Assembly: GCA_945870855.1 (NCBI GenBank)
Contig: CAMBTP010000013.1
Coordinates: 1-61,983, forward strand
Direction of reading: 5' to 3'
Length of the DNA stretch: 61,983 nucleotides
Source of the DNA: Prosthecobacter debontii
GTDB lineage: Bacteria; Verrucomicrobiota; Verrucomicrobiia; Verrucomicrobiales; Akkermansiaceae
The translations under genes and the position numbers were made by a program. Below are positions 25,510 through 33,585 of this stretch, one piece after another; the first letter of the stretch is position 1, and each line of letters begins with the position of its first letter. The notes under the pieces were generated by a model. That model worked only from the letters and a program-made list of their open reading frames with translations, was not told the origin of the DNA and made no database searches.

Positions 25510-26592
25510 ATGAGTACTAAAGTTTTCACTGCCGCTGATATCGAAGCCCACCTAAAAGCCGGAAAAACCGCCGCTGATATTCCCCAAGGAGCAGTCCTCA
25601 CGCCCTCCGCCAAAGATGTTCTTCGCGATGGATTCGGCCCCGTCCGCGCTGGCGGCTCTTCCAGCATTCCTGCAGCCACCTACGCAGAACCAATTCTTCC
25701 TGACTACGAATATAAATGGACACCCGGCAAAGATCCCAAAACTCCCGCCGAGATTCACGCCTTTTTCCACTCCGCTCCCATCATCGAACTCAAGCAGCGG
25801 ATGGTCGATATCGGCAAGCGCATGTGGGATCGCGAATACACCGATGGAAACGGCGGAAATCTAACAATCCGCGTCGGTGACAACCTGGTTCTTTGCACCC
25901 CGACACTTGTTTCCAAGGGCTTCATGACCCTCGAACAAATGTGCTTGGTGGACATGGAAGGCGTGCAGCTCGCCGGAAAATACAAGCGCACTTCCGAGTG
26001 TATGACGCACCTCGCGATCATGAAGCGGCAGCCGAAGGCCAAAGCCTGCTGCCACGCGCACCCACCGCACGGCACCGCCTTCGCAGTCGCTGGCGTCCAG
26101 CCACCGACTTGCATGATTCCTGAGGCGGAGGTGTTCCTCGGCCAGATCGGACTTTCCAAATACGAGACCCCCGGCACTCCTGCGAATGCAATCGCCGTCG
26201 GTGACGCTGCCGTGGATCACATGGCCGTTCTGATGGTCAATCACGGCGTCATCACCTGGGGCAAGGACATTGAAGATTCCTATTGGAAAATGGAAAACGT
26301 CGAGTCTTACTGCAAAACCATCTGGGTCGCTTCCCAGCTCAATGGTGGCAAACTTCTTACTATCACCGGCGGTCAGGCGCAGGAGCTCATCGCCCTCCGC
26401 AAGGTGCTTGGGATGGAAGACAAGCGTGCCAATTGGAAGGAATGCCAACTCTGCGACAACGCCGAATTCAACCCCGGCACGGTCTGCCAGATTCCTGATA
26501 AATCCTCCGCTTCCAGTAGCGTAAAGCTTGATCCGGAAGCCGAAAAACTCGTGCAAATGCTCACCGAGCAAATCCTCGCTGCCGTCAAATAA
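25510..26592 (+). CDS. Class II aldolase for fuculose/rhamnulose 1-phosphate, tagged for encapsulation
   Basis: Zinc aldolase that splits L-fuculose or L-rhamnulose 1-phosphate into dihydroxyacetone phosphate and L-lactaldehyde. The AraD/FucA core spans about 85-300: phosphate-binding GNGGNLTI and VSKG, acid/base E163 (TSECMTH), zinc ligands H182 and H184 (HAHPPH) and H245 (NHG). At 360 residues it is far longer than FucA (215). The C-terminal helix PEAEKLVQMLTEQILAAVK looks like an encapsulation peptide. The N-terminus (ADIPQGAVLTPSAKDVLRD) resembles a segment of Eut cobalamin adenosyltransferases. A CQLC pair lies near residue 305. Confidence 0.92.
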   Translation: MSTKVFTAADIEAHLKAGKTAADIPQGAVLTPSAKDVLRDGFGPVRAGGSSSIPAATYAEPILPDYEYKWTPGKDPKTPAEIHAFFHSAPIIELKQRMVDIGKRMWDREYTDGNGGNLTIRVGDNLVLCTPTLVSKGFMTLEQMCLVDMEGVQLAGKYKRTSECMTHLAIMKRQPKAKACCHAHPPHGTAFAVAGVQPPTCMIPEAEVFLGQIGLSKYETPGTPANAIAVGDAAVDHMAVLMVNHGVITWGKDIEDSYWKMENVESYCKTIWVASQLNGGKLLTITGGQAQELIALRKVLGMEDKRANWKECQLCDNAEFNPGTVCQIPDKSSASSSVKLDPEAEKLVQMLTEQILAAVK

Positions 26593-26619
26593 GCCGCGCC
26601 CCCGACCGCTTTCCACACC

Positions 26620-27609
26620 ATGAAAACTCCCATCACAGTATCCATCACCGGAGCCGCCGGCCAGATCGGCTACGCATTGCTTTTCCGCATCGCCTCAGGC
26701 TTCGTCTTCGGCCCTGACCAACCCGTAAATTTGCGCTTGATCGAAATCGAACCAGGCATGGCCGCCCTGACTGGCGTGATGATGGAGCTTGATGATTGCG
26801 CCTTTCCGCTGCTCCACAGCGTCATCGGAACCTCAGACCTCAACGAAGGATTCAAAGGCGCCAACTGGGCGCTCCTCGTAGGCTCCGTGCCGCGCAAAGC
26901 CGGAATGGAGCGTAACGATCTGCTAGGCATTAATGGCAAAATCTTCACTGGCCAAGGCAAAGCCATCGCCCGCAACGCCGCCAAGGATATCCGCGTTCTC
27001 GTCGTCGGTAATCCCTGTAACACCAATTGCCTCATCGCCATGAGCAATGCGGAAGGCGTCCCGAAAGATCGCTTCTTCGCCATGACGCGGCTTGATGAAA
27101 ATCGTGCAAAAAGCCAGCTCGCCAAGAAGGCCAGCGTGCATCAATCCAATGTCACCAACCTCTGCATTTGGGGAAATCACTCCGCCACCCAATACCCGGA
27201 TTATACCAACGCCAAAATCAACGGCCGCCCTGTTAGCGATGTAATCTCTCACGTCGCATGGCTCAAAGGAGACTTCATCAGCACCGTTCAACAACGCGGA
27301 GCTGCCATCATCAAAGCCCGTGGAGCATCCTCCGCCGCCTCCGCTGCGAATGCCGCACTCGATACGGTGAAAAGCCTCATCACCCCGACTCCTGCCGGTG
27401 ACTGGCACTCCGTCGCGGTATGCTCGGACGGTTCCTACGGCATCGAAAAAGGCATCATCGCCTCCATGCCCATCCGCACGATATCCGATGGCAAATGGGA
27501 GGTCGTGCAAGGCCTGCCTATCGACGCCTTCAGCCAGGAAAAAATCGACGCTACCATCGCCGAGCTCAAAGAAGAGCGAGACGCGGTCAAGCATCTCATT
27601 CCTGCTTGA
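26620..27609 (+). CDS. Malate/lactate dehydrogenase family protein of the microcompartment operon
   Basis: NAD-dependent 2-hydroxyacid dehydrogenase of 329 residues. NAD motif GAAGQIG at 11-17; substrate-loop PRKAGMER with R92 and R98; catalytic LDENR (D159, R162) and H187 (GNHSATQ). These residues are those of malate dehydrogenase (Arg, not Gln, at the specificity position), similar to cytosolic-type Mdh. In PVM loci this gene has been proposed to reduce lactaldehyde and regenerate NAD; the residues seen here do not by themselves support that. No clear targeting peptide is present. Confidence 0.85.
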   Translation: MKTPITVSITGAAGQIGYALLFRIASGFVFGPDQPVNLRLIEIEPGMAALTGVMMELDDCAFPLLHSVIGTSDLNEGFKGANWALLVGSVPRKAGMERNDLLGINGKIFTGQGKAIARNAAKDIRVLVVGNPCNTNCLIAMSNAEGVPKDRFFAMTRLDENRAKSQLAKKASVHQSNVTNLCIWGNHSATQYPDYTNAKINGRPVSDVISHVAWLKGDFISTVQQRGAAIIKARGASSAASAANAALDTVKSLITPTPAGDWHSVAVCSDGSYGIEKGIIASMPIRTISDGKWEVVQGLPIDAFSQEKIDATIAELKEERDAVKHLIPA

Positions 27610-27669
27610 TACCCACATCTTTTTCGCTGGAAATCACAACGAAAATAGGTTTCAAAGTCTAAACAGACT

Positions 27670-27693
27670 TCGGAATATTGGCGTAAATTCCGA
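27670..27693. promoter_or_regulatory. Inverted repeat in the gap before fucI
   Basis: Perfect 7-bp arms TCGGAAT and ATTCCGA around 10 nt, in the 136-bp gap between the dehydrogenase and fucI, the largest gap of the operon. It could be an operator for an internal promoter or a transcript hairpin. It resembles CCCGAA/TTCGGG upstream of pduL. Confidence 0.4.
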
Positions 27694-27745
27694 CGAATCC
27701 CACTGTGCTTCATCGAGCCAAGTTCACCCATTCAGCCTCCAAACC

Positions 27746-29527
27746 ATGTCACATTACATTTATCCAAAAATCGGCATTCGCCCCACGATTGACGGCCGAC
27801 TTGGTGGTGTTCGCGAGTCACTGGAAGCCCGCACCATGCAGCAAGCTCAAGCCGTCGCTGCTCTGATTTCTGCGGAATTGCGCTATCCCGATGGCACGCC
27901 CGTTCAATGCGTGATTTCCGATGCATGCATCGGCGGCGTGAAAGAGGCGGCCGACTGTGCCGACAAGTTCAAAACTTCCAACGTAGGCGTCTCACTCACC
28001 GTGACTCCCTGCTGGTGCTATGGTTCCGAAACCATGGATATGGATCCGCATACACCCAAAGCCGTTTGGGGATTCAATGGCACCGAACGTCCGGGAGCCG
28101 TCTATCTGGCCGCTGTGTTGGCCGGACATACCCAGAAGGGACTCCCCGCGTTTGGCATCTATGGGAAAGATGTCCAATCCGCCACCGACACAGAAATTCC
28201 TGCCGATGTCCGTGGGAAACTGCTCTCATTTGTCCAATGTGGTCTCGCTGTGAGCCTCATGCGCGGCAAGAGTTACCTCTCGATGGGTGGCACTTCTATG
28301 GGCATTGCCGGCTCGGTAATTGACTCAAAACTCTGGGAAAAATGGCTCGGCATGCGCGTCGAAGCAATCGATATGACGGAGTTCGTCGGTCGAATGAGCA
28401 AGGGTCAATACGACCACGAAGAATATGTAAAAGCCCTCGCTTGGGTGAAAAAAAACTGCCCGGAAGGAAAAGACTACAACTCTCCCACCACCACGCGCAC
28501 GCGGGAGCAGATCGATAAAGAATGGGAGGACAGCGTGAAAATGGCGCTCATCGCCCGTGATCTCATGGTTGGCAATCCGAAGCTCAAGGAGATGGGACTC
28601 GGCGAGCAATCCCTAGGCCACAACGCCATCGCCTCCGGCTTCCAAGGCCAACGCCAGTGGACCGACCATTTCCCTAACGGAGATTTCCTCGAAGCGATCC
28701 TGAACTCATCCTTCGATTGGAATGGCAAGCGCGCCCCTTTCATCGTCGCCACTGAGAATGACGCCCTGAACGGCGCCGGCATGCTCTTTGGCCACCTCCT
28801 CACCAACACTGCTCAGATCTTCGCAGACCTCCGCACCTACTGGAGCACCGATGCGATCAAAACTGCCAGCGGCAAGGATTTCAGTCACCCGCTTGTAGGC
28901 GATGGCATTCTCCACCTGATCAACTCCGGCCCCGCCGCGCTCGATGGCACAGGCGAGCAGGAAACAAACGGCAAGCCGACGATGAAACCCTTTTGGGAAA
29001 TCACGGATGCCGAAGTGGAAAAATGCCTCAAAGCCACCACCTGGCACCCTTCGATCACCGAGTATTTTCCAGGTGGCGGACTCAGCACCCGCTACCGCAC
29101 CCGCGGCGGCATGCCAGCTACAATGATCCGTCTCAACCTTGTGGATGGTCTCGGGCCCGCCTTGCAAGTCGCCGAGGGCTACACCGTCGATTTACCCGAT
29201 GACGTCCACGACGCTCTTGATCAACGCACGAATCCGACTTGGCCCACTACCTGGTTCGCACCGATCCTCACTGGAAAAGGAGCCTTCACCAGCGCCTATG
29301 AAGTCATGAATCACTGGGGAGCGAATCACTGCGTGATGACTTGCGGGCATGTTGGCCACCTGTATTTGACGCTCGCATCCATGCTCCGCATTCCGGTTTA
29401 TATGCACAACGTTGGCGACGACCGAATCTTCCGCCCAAGCGCCTGGACTGCTTTCGGCACGGCAGACCTCGAAGGCGCAGACTTCCGCGCCTGCGCAAAC
29501 TACGGTGCACTTTATGGAAAAATCTAG
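27746..29527 (+). CDS. fucI: L-fucose isomerase
   Basis: Mn-dependent aldose-ketose isomerase (L-fucose to L-fuculose). The product is 593 residues, as in E. coli FucI (591). The active-site segments are conserved: AEAILN-equivalent [39 protein letters not shown] with the metal-binding Asp, and [19 protein letters not shown] with the catalytic His. Translation could be extended far upstream in frame, but that region overlaps the dehydrogenase gene and matches no family; the ATG at 27746 gives the standard N-terminus [17 protein letters not shown]. Confidence 0.95.
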   Translation: MSHYIYPKIGIRPTIDGRLGGVRESLEARTMQQAQAVAALISAELRYPDGTPVQCVISDACIGGVKEAADCADKFKTSNVGVSLTVTPCWCYGSETMDMDPHTPKAVWGFNGTERPGAVYLAAVLAGHTQKGLPAFGIYGKDVQSATDTEIPADVRGKLLSFVQCGLAVSLMRGKSYLSMGGTSMGIAGSVIDSKLWEKWLGMRVEAIDMTEFVGRMSKGQYDHEEYVKALAWVKKNCPEGKDYNSPTTTRTREQIDKEWEDSVKMALIARDLMVGNPKLKEMGLGEQSLGHNAIASGFQGQRQWTDHFPNGDFLEAILNSSFDWNGKRAPFIVATENDALNGAGMLFGHLLTNTAQIFADLRTYWSTDAIKTASGKDFSHPLVGDGILHLINSGPAALDGTGEQETNGKPTMKPFWEITDAEVEKCLKATTWHPSITEYFPGGGLSTRYRTRGGMPATMIRLNLVDGLGPALQVAEGYTVDLPDDVHDALDQRTNPTWPTTWFAPILTGKGAFTSAYEVMNHWGANHCVMTCGHVGHLYLTLASMLRIPVYMHNVGDDRIFRPSAWTAFGTADLEGADFRACANYGALYGKI

Positions 29528-29567
29528 TCAGCATCCCCGAAAAACCATAGTTATTGAGAAATCCATC

Positions 29568-30539
29568 ATGAAATACATCCCCATTCTCGCCATCTTCGCA
29601 TCCGCATTTCTAACAGGTTGCAACAAATCCCAGAAATCCGGACAGCTCAGCATCGCCGTCATCCCCAAAGGCACCACTCACATTTATTGGAAGTCCGTCG
29701 AAGCAGGAGCGAAAAAAGCTGCCGCCGAACTCGGAGTGAATCTCACCTTCATCGGCCCACCACGCGAAGACGATCGCAGCCAGCAAATCGATCTCGTCAC
29801 CAATCAAGCACTTCAAAATGATGCCATCGTGCTCGCACCACTCGATGCCGTCGCATTGCGGGACTCCGTGAAAGGGGTTACTGACAAAGGCAAGCCCGTC
29901 GTCATTATTGACTCCAGCCTGGCAGACAGCGCCGGCTTCATTGCCAGCTACGTCGCCACTGACAACCGCGAAGGCGGAAGAATCGCCGCACGCCACCTGT
30001 CCGAGATTCTGGCAGGAAAAGGTAAAATCGCAGTCCTCCGCTACATGCAGGGCAGCGCTTCGACCGAGCAACGCGAAGAGGGATTTCTCGAAGAAATAAA
30101 AAAATCACCCGGCATCGAAGTCGTGAGTTCAGAGCAGTTCGCAGGAGCCACAGCCAGCCAGGCGCAGGACGTTGCTACAAACCTGCTCACACGCCTCGCC
30201 AGCGGAGACGGACTGTCCATCGACGGACTTTTCTGCAGCAATCAAACCAGCACCTACGGCATGCTCCAGGCACTTCGTGGAAAAAATCTCGCAGGCACGA
30301 CCAAGTTCATCGGTTTCGATTGCGACGCCACCTTCATCGATGCTCTCAAAAAAGGCGAAATGCACGGATCCATCCTCCAAGATCCCGTAAACATGGGCTA
30401 CCTCGGAGTGAAAACCGCCGTCGCTAAACTCAAGGGCGAGAAGGTCGAAGCGGTCATCGACACTGGAGCTACATTGATTACTCCTGACAATCTCAACGAA
30501 CCAAAAGTCGCTGACCTCATAAAGTCGCAGCTCCCGTAA
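29568..30539 (+). CDS. Sugar ABC transporter substrate-binding lipoprotein
   Basis: Periplasmic-binding-protein type 1 (ribose/rhamnose class) of 323 residues. Signal peptide with lipobox LTGC near residue 18, so it is a membrane-anchored lipoprotein. The fold is indicated by AVIPKGTTHIYWKSVEAGAK, YVATDNREGGRIAA and FIGFDCDATFIDALKKGEMH. Lies 40 bases after fucI and 17 before the ATPase, so the sugar bound is probably L-fucose or L-rhamnose. The start at 29568 was chosen because it begins the signal peptide. Confidence 0.93.
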   Translation: MKYIPILAIFASAFLTGCNKSQKSGQLSIAVIPKGTTHIYWKSVEAGAKKAAAELGVNLTFIGPPREDDRSQQIDLVTNQALQNDAIVLAPLDAVALRDSVKGVTDKGKPVVIIDSSLADSAGFIASYVATDNREGGRIAARHLSEILAGKGKIAVLRYMQGSASTEQREEGFLEEIKKSPGIEVVSSEQFAGATASQAQDVATNLLTRLASGDGLSIDGLFCSNQTSTYGMLQALRGKNLAGTTKFIGFDCDATFIDALKKGEMHGSILQDPVNMGYLGVKTAVAKLKGEKVEAVIDTGATLITPDNLNEPKVADLIKSQLP

Positions 30540-30556
30540 GCTGACGATCCTTTGCC

Positions 30557-32071
30557 ATGCCGCCCATCCCTCCACGCCTCGTCATGCGGGGCATCCGCAA
30601 AACTTTCGGTTCCACCATCGCTTTAGGGCGGGTCGATCTGGAGGTCTTGCCTGGGGAAGTTCACGCTCTAGTCGGAGAGAACGGCGCGGGTAAAAGCACG
30701 CTTATGAAAATCCTCTCCGGTGCCCACTTGCCGGACGGAGGAGAGATGGAAGTCGATGGTAAACCCTACCGACCGCACAACCCTCTCGACGCCCGGGCTG
30801 CCGGTGTCGGCATGATCTATCAGGAGCTATCGATCGCTCCCCATCTCACTGTCGAGGAGAACATTGTTCTTGGTATGGAACCGATGAAGGGGCTCTTTGT
30901 GGATCGCAAGGCAATGCGTGCGCGCACTCTCGAAGCGCTCGCTCATTTCGACCATCCCGATATCAGACCTGAAACACTCGCAGGAAATCTTTCCGTTTCA
31001 GCGCTCCAACTCGTGGAAATCGGAAGATCCTTGGCCATGGGCTGCAAGCTCCTCGTATTTGACGAACCCACCTCGTCGCTCGCTCAAAAAGATATCGAGC
31101 GGCTGTTCACGTTGATCGACCGGCTGAAGGCCCAAGGTATTTCCATCATCTACATCTCCCACTTCCTTGAAGAAGTGAAGCGTCTCGCCTCACGCCTGAC
31201 TGTCCTGCGGGATGGTTCAGTCATCGGCACCCGCGACGTTTCAACGGTGACTCCCGAAGAAGTCGTCGCACTAATGGTCGGCCGTGATGTCAAAGATCTC
31301 TATCCAAGAACCGCCCACCAGCCTGGTGAGAAACTGCTGGAAATTCGTAGCCTGTCCGGACGGAAAAAGCCAACCGAAGTGAATCTGGATCTCCATCGCG
31401 GCGAAGTCGTTGGCATCGCCGGTCTGGTTGGTTCCGGCCGCACTGAATTCCTGCGCGCACTCTTCGGATTGGATCCGATGTCTGGTGGTGAGGCGCTGGT
31501 GCGAGGAAAAAACGGCGCCGCCAATCCAAGAATGCGATGGCAGGAAGGACTTGGTTTTCTCAGCGAAAATCGCAAAGAGGAAGGCCTCGCGCTGAACCTC
31601 TCGATCGCGGACAACATCACCCTCACCTGCCTAGAACGCTTCGGCAAAGCAGGCACCTTGTCGCCGCGGAAACAGAATGCCGCAACGGCAGTCTGGATCG
31701 AACGTCTCGGAATTAAATGCCAAGATCCCTCACAATCTGTCGGCGCCCTGTCCGGAGGAAACCAACAGAAAACCGCTTTCGCCCGATTGCTCGAACATGA
31801 CGTCGATGTGCTCCTTCTCGACGAACCAACGCGTGGCATCGATATCGCCGCCAAAGCCCGGATTTACGAAGCCATCAACGAAGTGGTGACCGACTCCATC
31901 AGGCCTAGAGCCGTCATCATTATTTCCAGCTATTTGCCCGAGCTCTTCGGTGTTTGCGACCGCATCGCTGTCATGAGCCAGGGAAAACTCACTCGTGCCG
32001 TCCCGGTAGAGAAACTGACACCTCACGACGTGATGCTCGTTGCCACTGGCAAAGCTGCCGACCTTCCATAA
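30557..32071 (+). CDS. Sugar ABC transporter, double ATP-binding protein
   Basis: RbsA/MglA/RhaT-type fused ATPase of 504 residues. First domain: Walker A GENGAGKST, a signature altered to LSVSALQ, Walker B LLVFDEPTSSL. Second domain: degenerate P-loop GLVGSGRTEF, good signature LSGGNQQK and DEPTRGID. The asymmetry is normal for this family. It energises the permease encoded next. Confidence 0.95.
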   Translation: MPPIPPRLVMRGIRKTFGSTIALGRVDLEVLPGEVHALVGENGAGKSTLMKILSGAHLPDGGEMEVDGKPYRPHNPLDARAAGVGMIYQELSIAPHLTVEENIVLGMEPMKGLFVDRKAMRARTLEALAHFDHPDIRPETLAGNLSVSALQLVEIGRSLAMGCKLLVFDEPTSSLAQKDIERLFTLIDRLKAQGISIIYISHFLEEVKRLASRLTVLRDGSVIGTRDVSTVTPEEVVALMVGRDVKDLYPRTAHQPGEKLLEIRSLSGRKKPTEVNLDLHRGEVVGIAGLVGSGRTEFLRALFGLDPMSGGEALVRGKNGAANPRMRWQEGLGFLSENRKEEGLALNLSIADNITLTCLERFGKAGTLSPRKQNAATAVWIERLGIKCQDPSQSVGALSGGNQQKTAFARLLEHDVDVLLLDEPTRGIDIAAKARIYEAINEVVTDSIRPRAVIIISSYLPELFGVCDRIAVMSQGKLTRAVPVEKLTPHDVMLVATGKAADLP

Positions 32072-32082
32072 ACTTTTTTGAT

Positions 32083-33024
32083 ATGACTGCGCTCCGACTC
32101 AAATCCGCCCTCACATTACTAGGCCCCTTCATCGCCCTCCTGGTGGTCTATGGCATCTTTGGAATGATGAACTCCAAGATGTTTACCGAGGATGTCATGC
32201 TGAACATTCTTACCCAGACTGTCATCGTGGGAACCGCAGCCATCGGCATGACACTGATCATCATCGCGGGAGGAATCGATCTCTCTGTGGGTTCGATCAT
32301 TGCGCTTTGCGGAGTCGTCGCCGCCACCTTGGTAACTTGGCACCTCTCAGCGCCCGTTATTTTTATCGCAACCATCGCGTTTGGTGCGCTTTGCGGCTTG
32401 ATAAACGGCGGACTAACTGTAGGTCTCCGGCTACTACCATTCATTATCACTCTGGGAACCATGCAAGTATTCCGCGGAGCCGGGAAAGTCGCCACCAATG
32501 GATCTCCAGTAAATCTTCCCTTCGATGTGACCGCATACAAGCCATGGATGGGTGGTGCCGGAATCCCCTTGGGAGTCTGGCTGATGATTATCTTGGTCGT
32601 CCTTTTCGGTCTGCTACTTCGATACACCCGCTTCGGACGGCATATTTTTGCCGTCGGCTCGAATGAGAACACCGCCACCCTCTGCGGAGTTAACGTCGGC
32701 AAAGTCAAACTCCTCGTTTATACGATCAGTGGAGCGCTTGCAGGGTTAGCCGGGATTATGATCATGTCAAAATCCTCCCAAGGTGATCCGACCACGGCCA
32801 TGGGCATGGAACTCGATATCATTGCCGCAGTTGTCATCGGCGGCGCGAGCCTTTCGGGTGGCGAGGGCACCGTGCTCGGCGCGGTTATTGGTGCTTTGCT
32901 CATGACCACGATCCGGACCGGGTGTGTGCTCAATGGCATCCCTACTCCATGGACCGAGGTGATTTCCGGTGCGATCATCGTCATCGCTGTCATCATCGAC
33001 CGACTCCGCCACCGCAAGGCTTGA
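32083..33024 (+). CDS. Sugar ABC transporter permease
   Basis: BPD_transp_2-family inner-membrane permease (RbsC/RhaP class), 313 residues with about 9 hydrophobic segments. Family marks: IAGGIDLSVGSIIALCGV, GTMQVFRGAG and AVVIGGASLSGGEGTVLGA. The ATG at 32083 lies 11 bases after the ATPase stop. Last gene of the operon; a small hairpin follows. Confidence 0.95.
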   Translation: MTALRLKSALTLLGPFIALLVVYGIFGMMNSKMFTEDVMLNILTQTVIVGTAAIGMTLIIIAGGIDLSVGSIIALCGVVAATLVTWHLSAPVIFIATIAFGALCGLINGGLTVGLRLLPFIITLGTMQVFRGAGKVATNGSPVNLPFDVTAYKPWMGGAGIPLGVWLMIILVVLFGLLLRYTRFGRHIFAVGSNENTATLCGVNVGKVKLLVYTISGALAGLAGIMIMSKSSQGDPTTAMGMELDIIAAVVIGGASLSGGEGTVLGAVIGALLMTTIRTGCVLNGIPTPWTEVISGAIIVIAVIIDRLRHRKA

Positions 33025-33028
33025 AGCC

Positions 33029-33045
33029 TCATCCTCTCAGGATGA
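33029..33045 (+). terminator. Possible terminator hairpin after the permease
   Basis: Perfect 7-bp stem TCATCCT, CTC, AGGATGA directly after the permease stop. No good T-run follows (AGAATTCATATTG), so it may stabilise the 3' end more than terminate. Confidence 0.4.
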
Positions 33046-33090
33046 AGAATTCATATTGCTAGACCCGCAGAGAGGTGTCTAATTCAGCTT

Positions 33091-33585
33091 ATGTCATTTG
33101 AAATAACAGGGCGCGGTCTTTTGTGGGAAGCGATCCAGCAGAAAGAAGATTACCCTATTTTTCGACTCACCTACCTAAGCAAACCCGTCAAGCCATTCAC
33201 GGATGCTGATCTAGATGACATCGAGAGCAAATCAGTAGAAGCGAACAATGCGCGCGATGTGACAGGTCTATTGATCGTGCACGGTGACCGTATTCTCCAA
33301 ATGATTGAAGGTCGCGAGAAAGCGGTTCGCGAACTTTACGCAAAGATCGAGGTAGATAGTCGCCACACGATCACTAAAATGGTTTCGGCGGCAGAAGATG
33401 AAGAGCGCTTTCTGATGAACTGGAGTATGGTGGTGCGTGACATAACCAGAGTCCCTACCGATCTTTTCGAACAGTATGAAAAGATCTTCGACGCGATGCA
33501 GCAGAGCGAGAAGCATACTGATATCACTATCGATCATTTTGAATTATTCAAAGCTCTCTCTCTGCTAGGGGCTCTTCCGTTGTAA
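33091..33585 (+). CDS. BLUF-domain blue-light sensor protein
   Basis: A 164-residue FAD-binding photoreceptor with a stand-alone BLUF domain (about residues 23-115). The flavin-site residues are all present: Y28 (LTYLS), N53 (EANNARDVTGLL), Q70 (RILQMIEG), W111 and M113 (NWSM). RHTITKMV follows the family pattern. A helical C-terminal extension (120-164) with no output domain suggests action through a protein partner. It lies 66 bases after the sugar permease on the same strand and overlaps the end of the convergent rhamnosidase gene by 21 bases. Whether it is cotranscribed with the sugar operon is unknown. Confidence 0.9.
   Translation: MSFEITGRGLLWEAIQQKEDYPIFRLTYLSKPVKPFTDADLDDIESKSVEANNARDVTGLLIVHGDRILQMIEGREKAVRELYAKIEVDSRHTITKMVSAAEDEERFLMNWSMVVRDITRVPTDLFEQYEKIFDAMQQSEKHTDITIDHFELFKALSLLGALPL

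Noticed and set aside
27398..27745. In-frame N-terminal extension of fucI
   Set aside because: Overlaps the dehydrogenase gene and matches no family; FucI length is normal from 27746.
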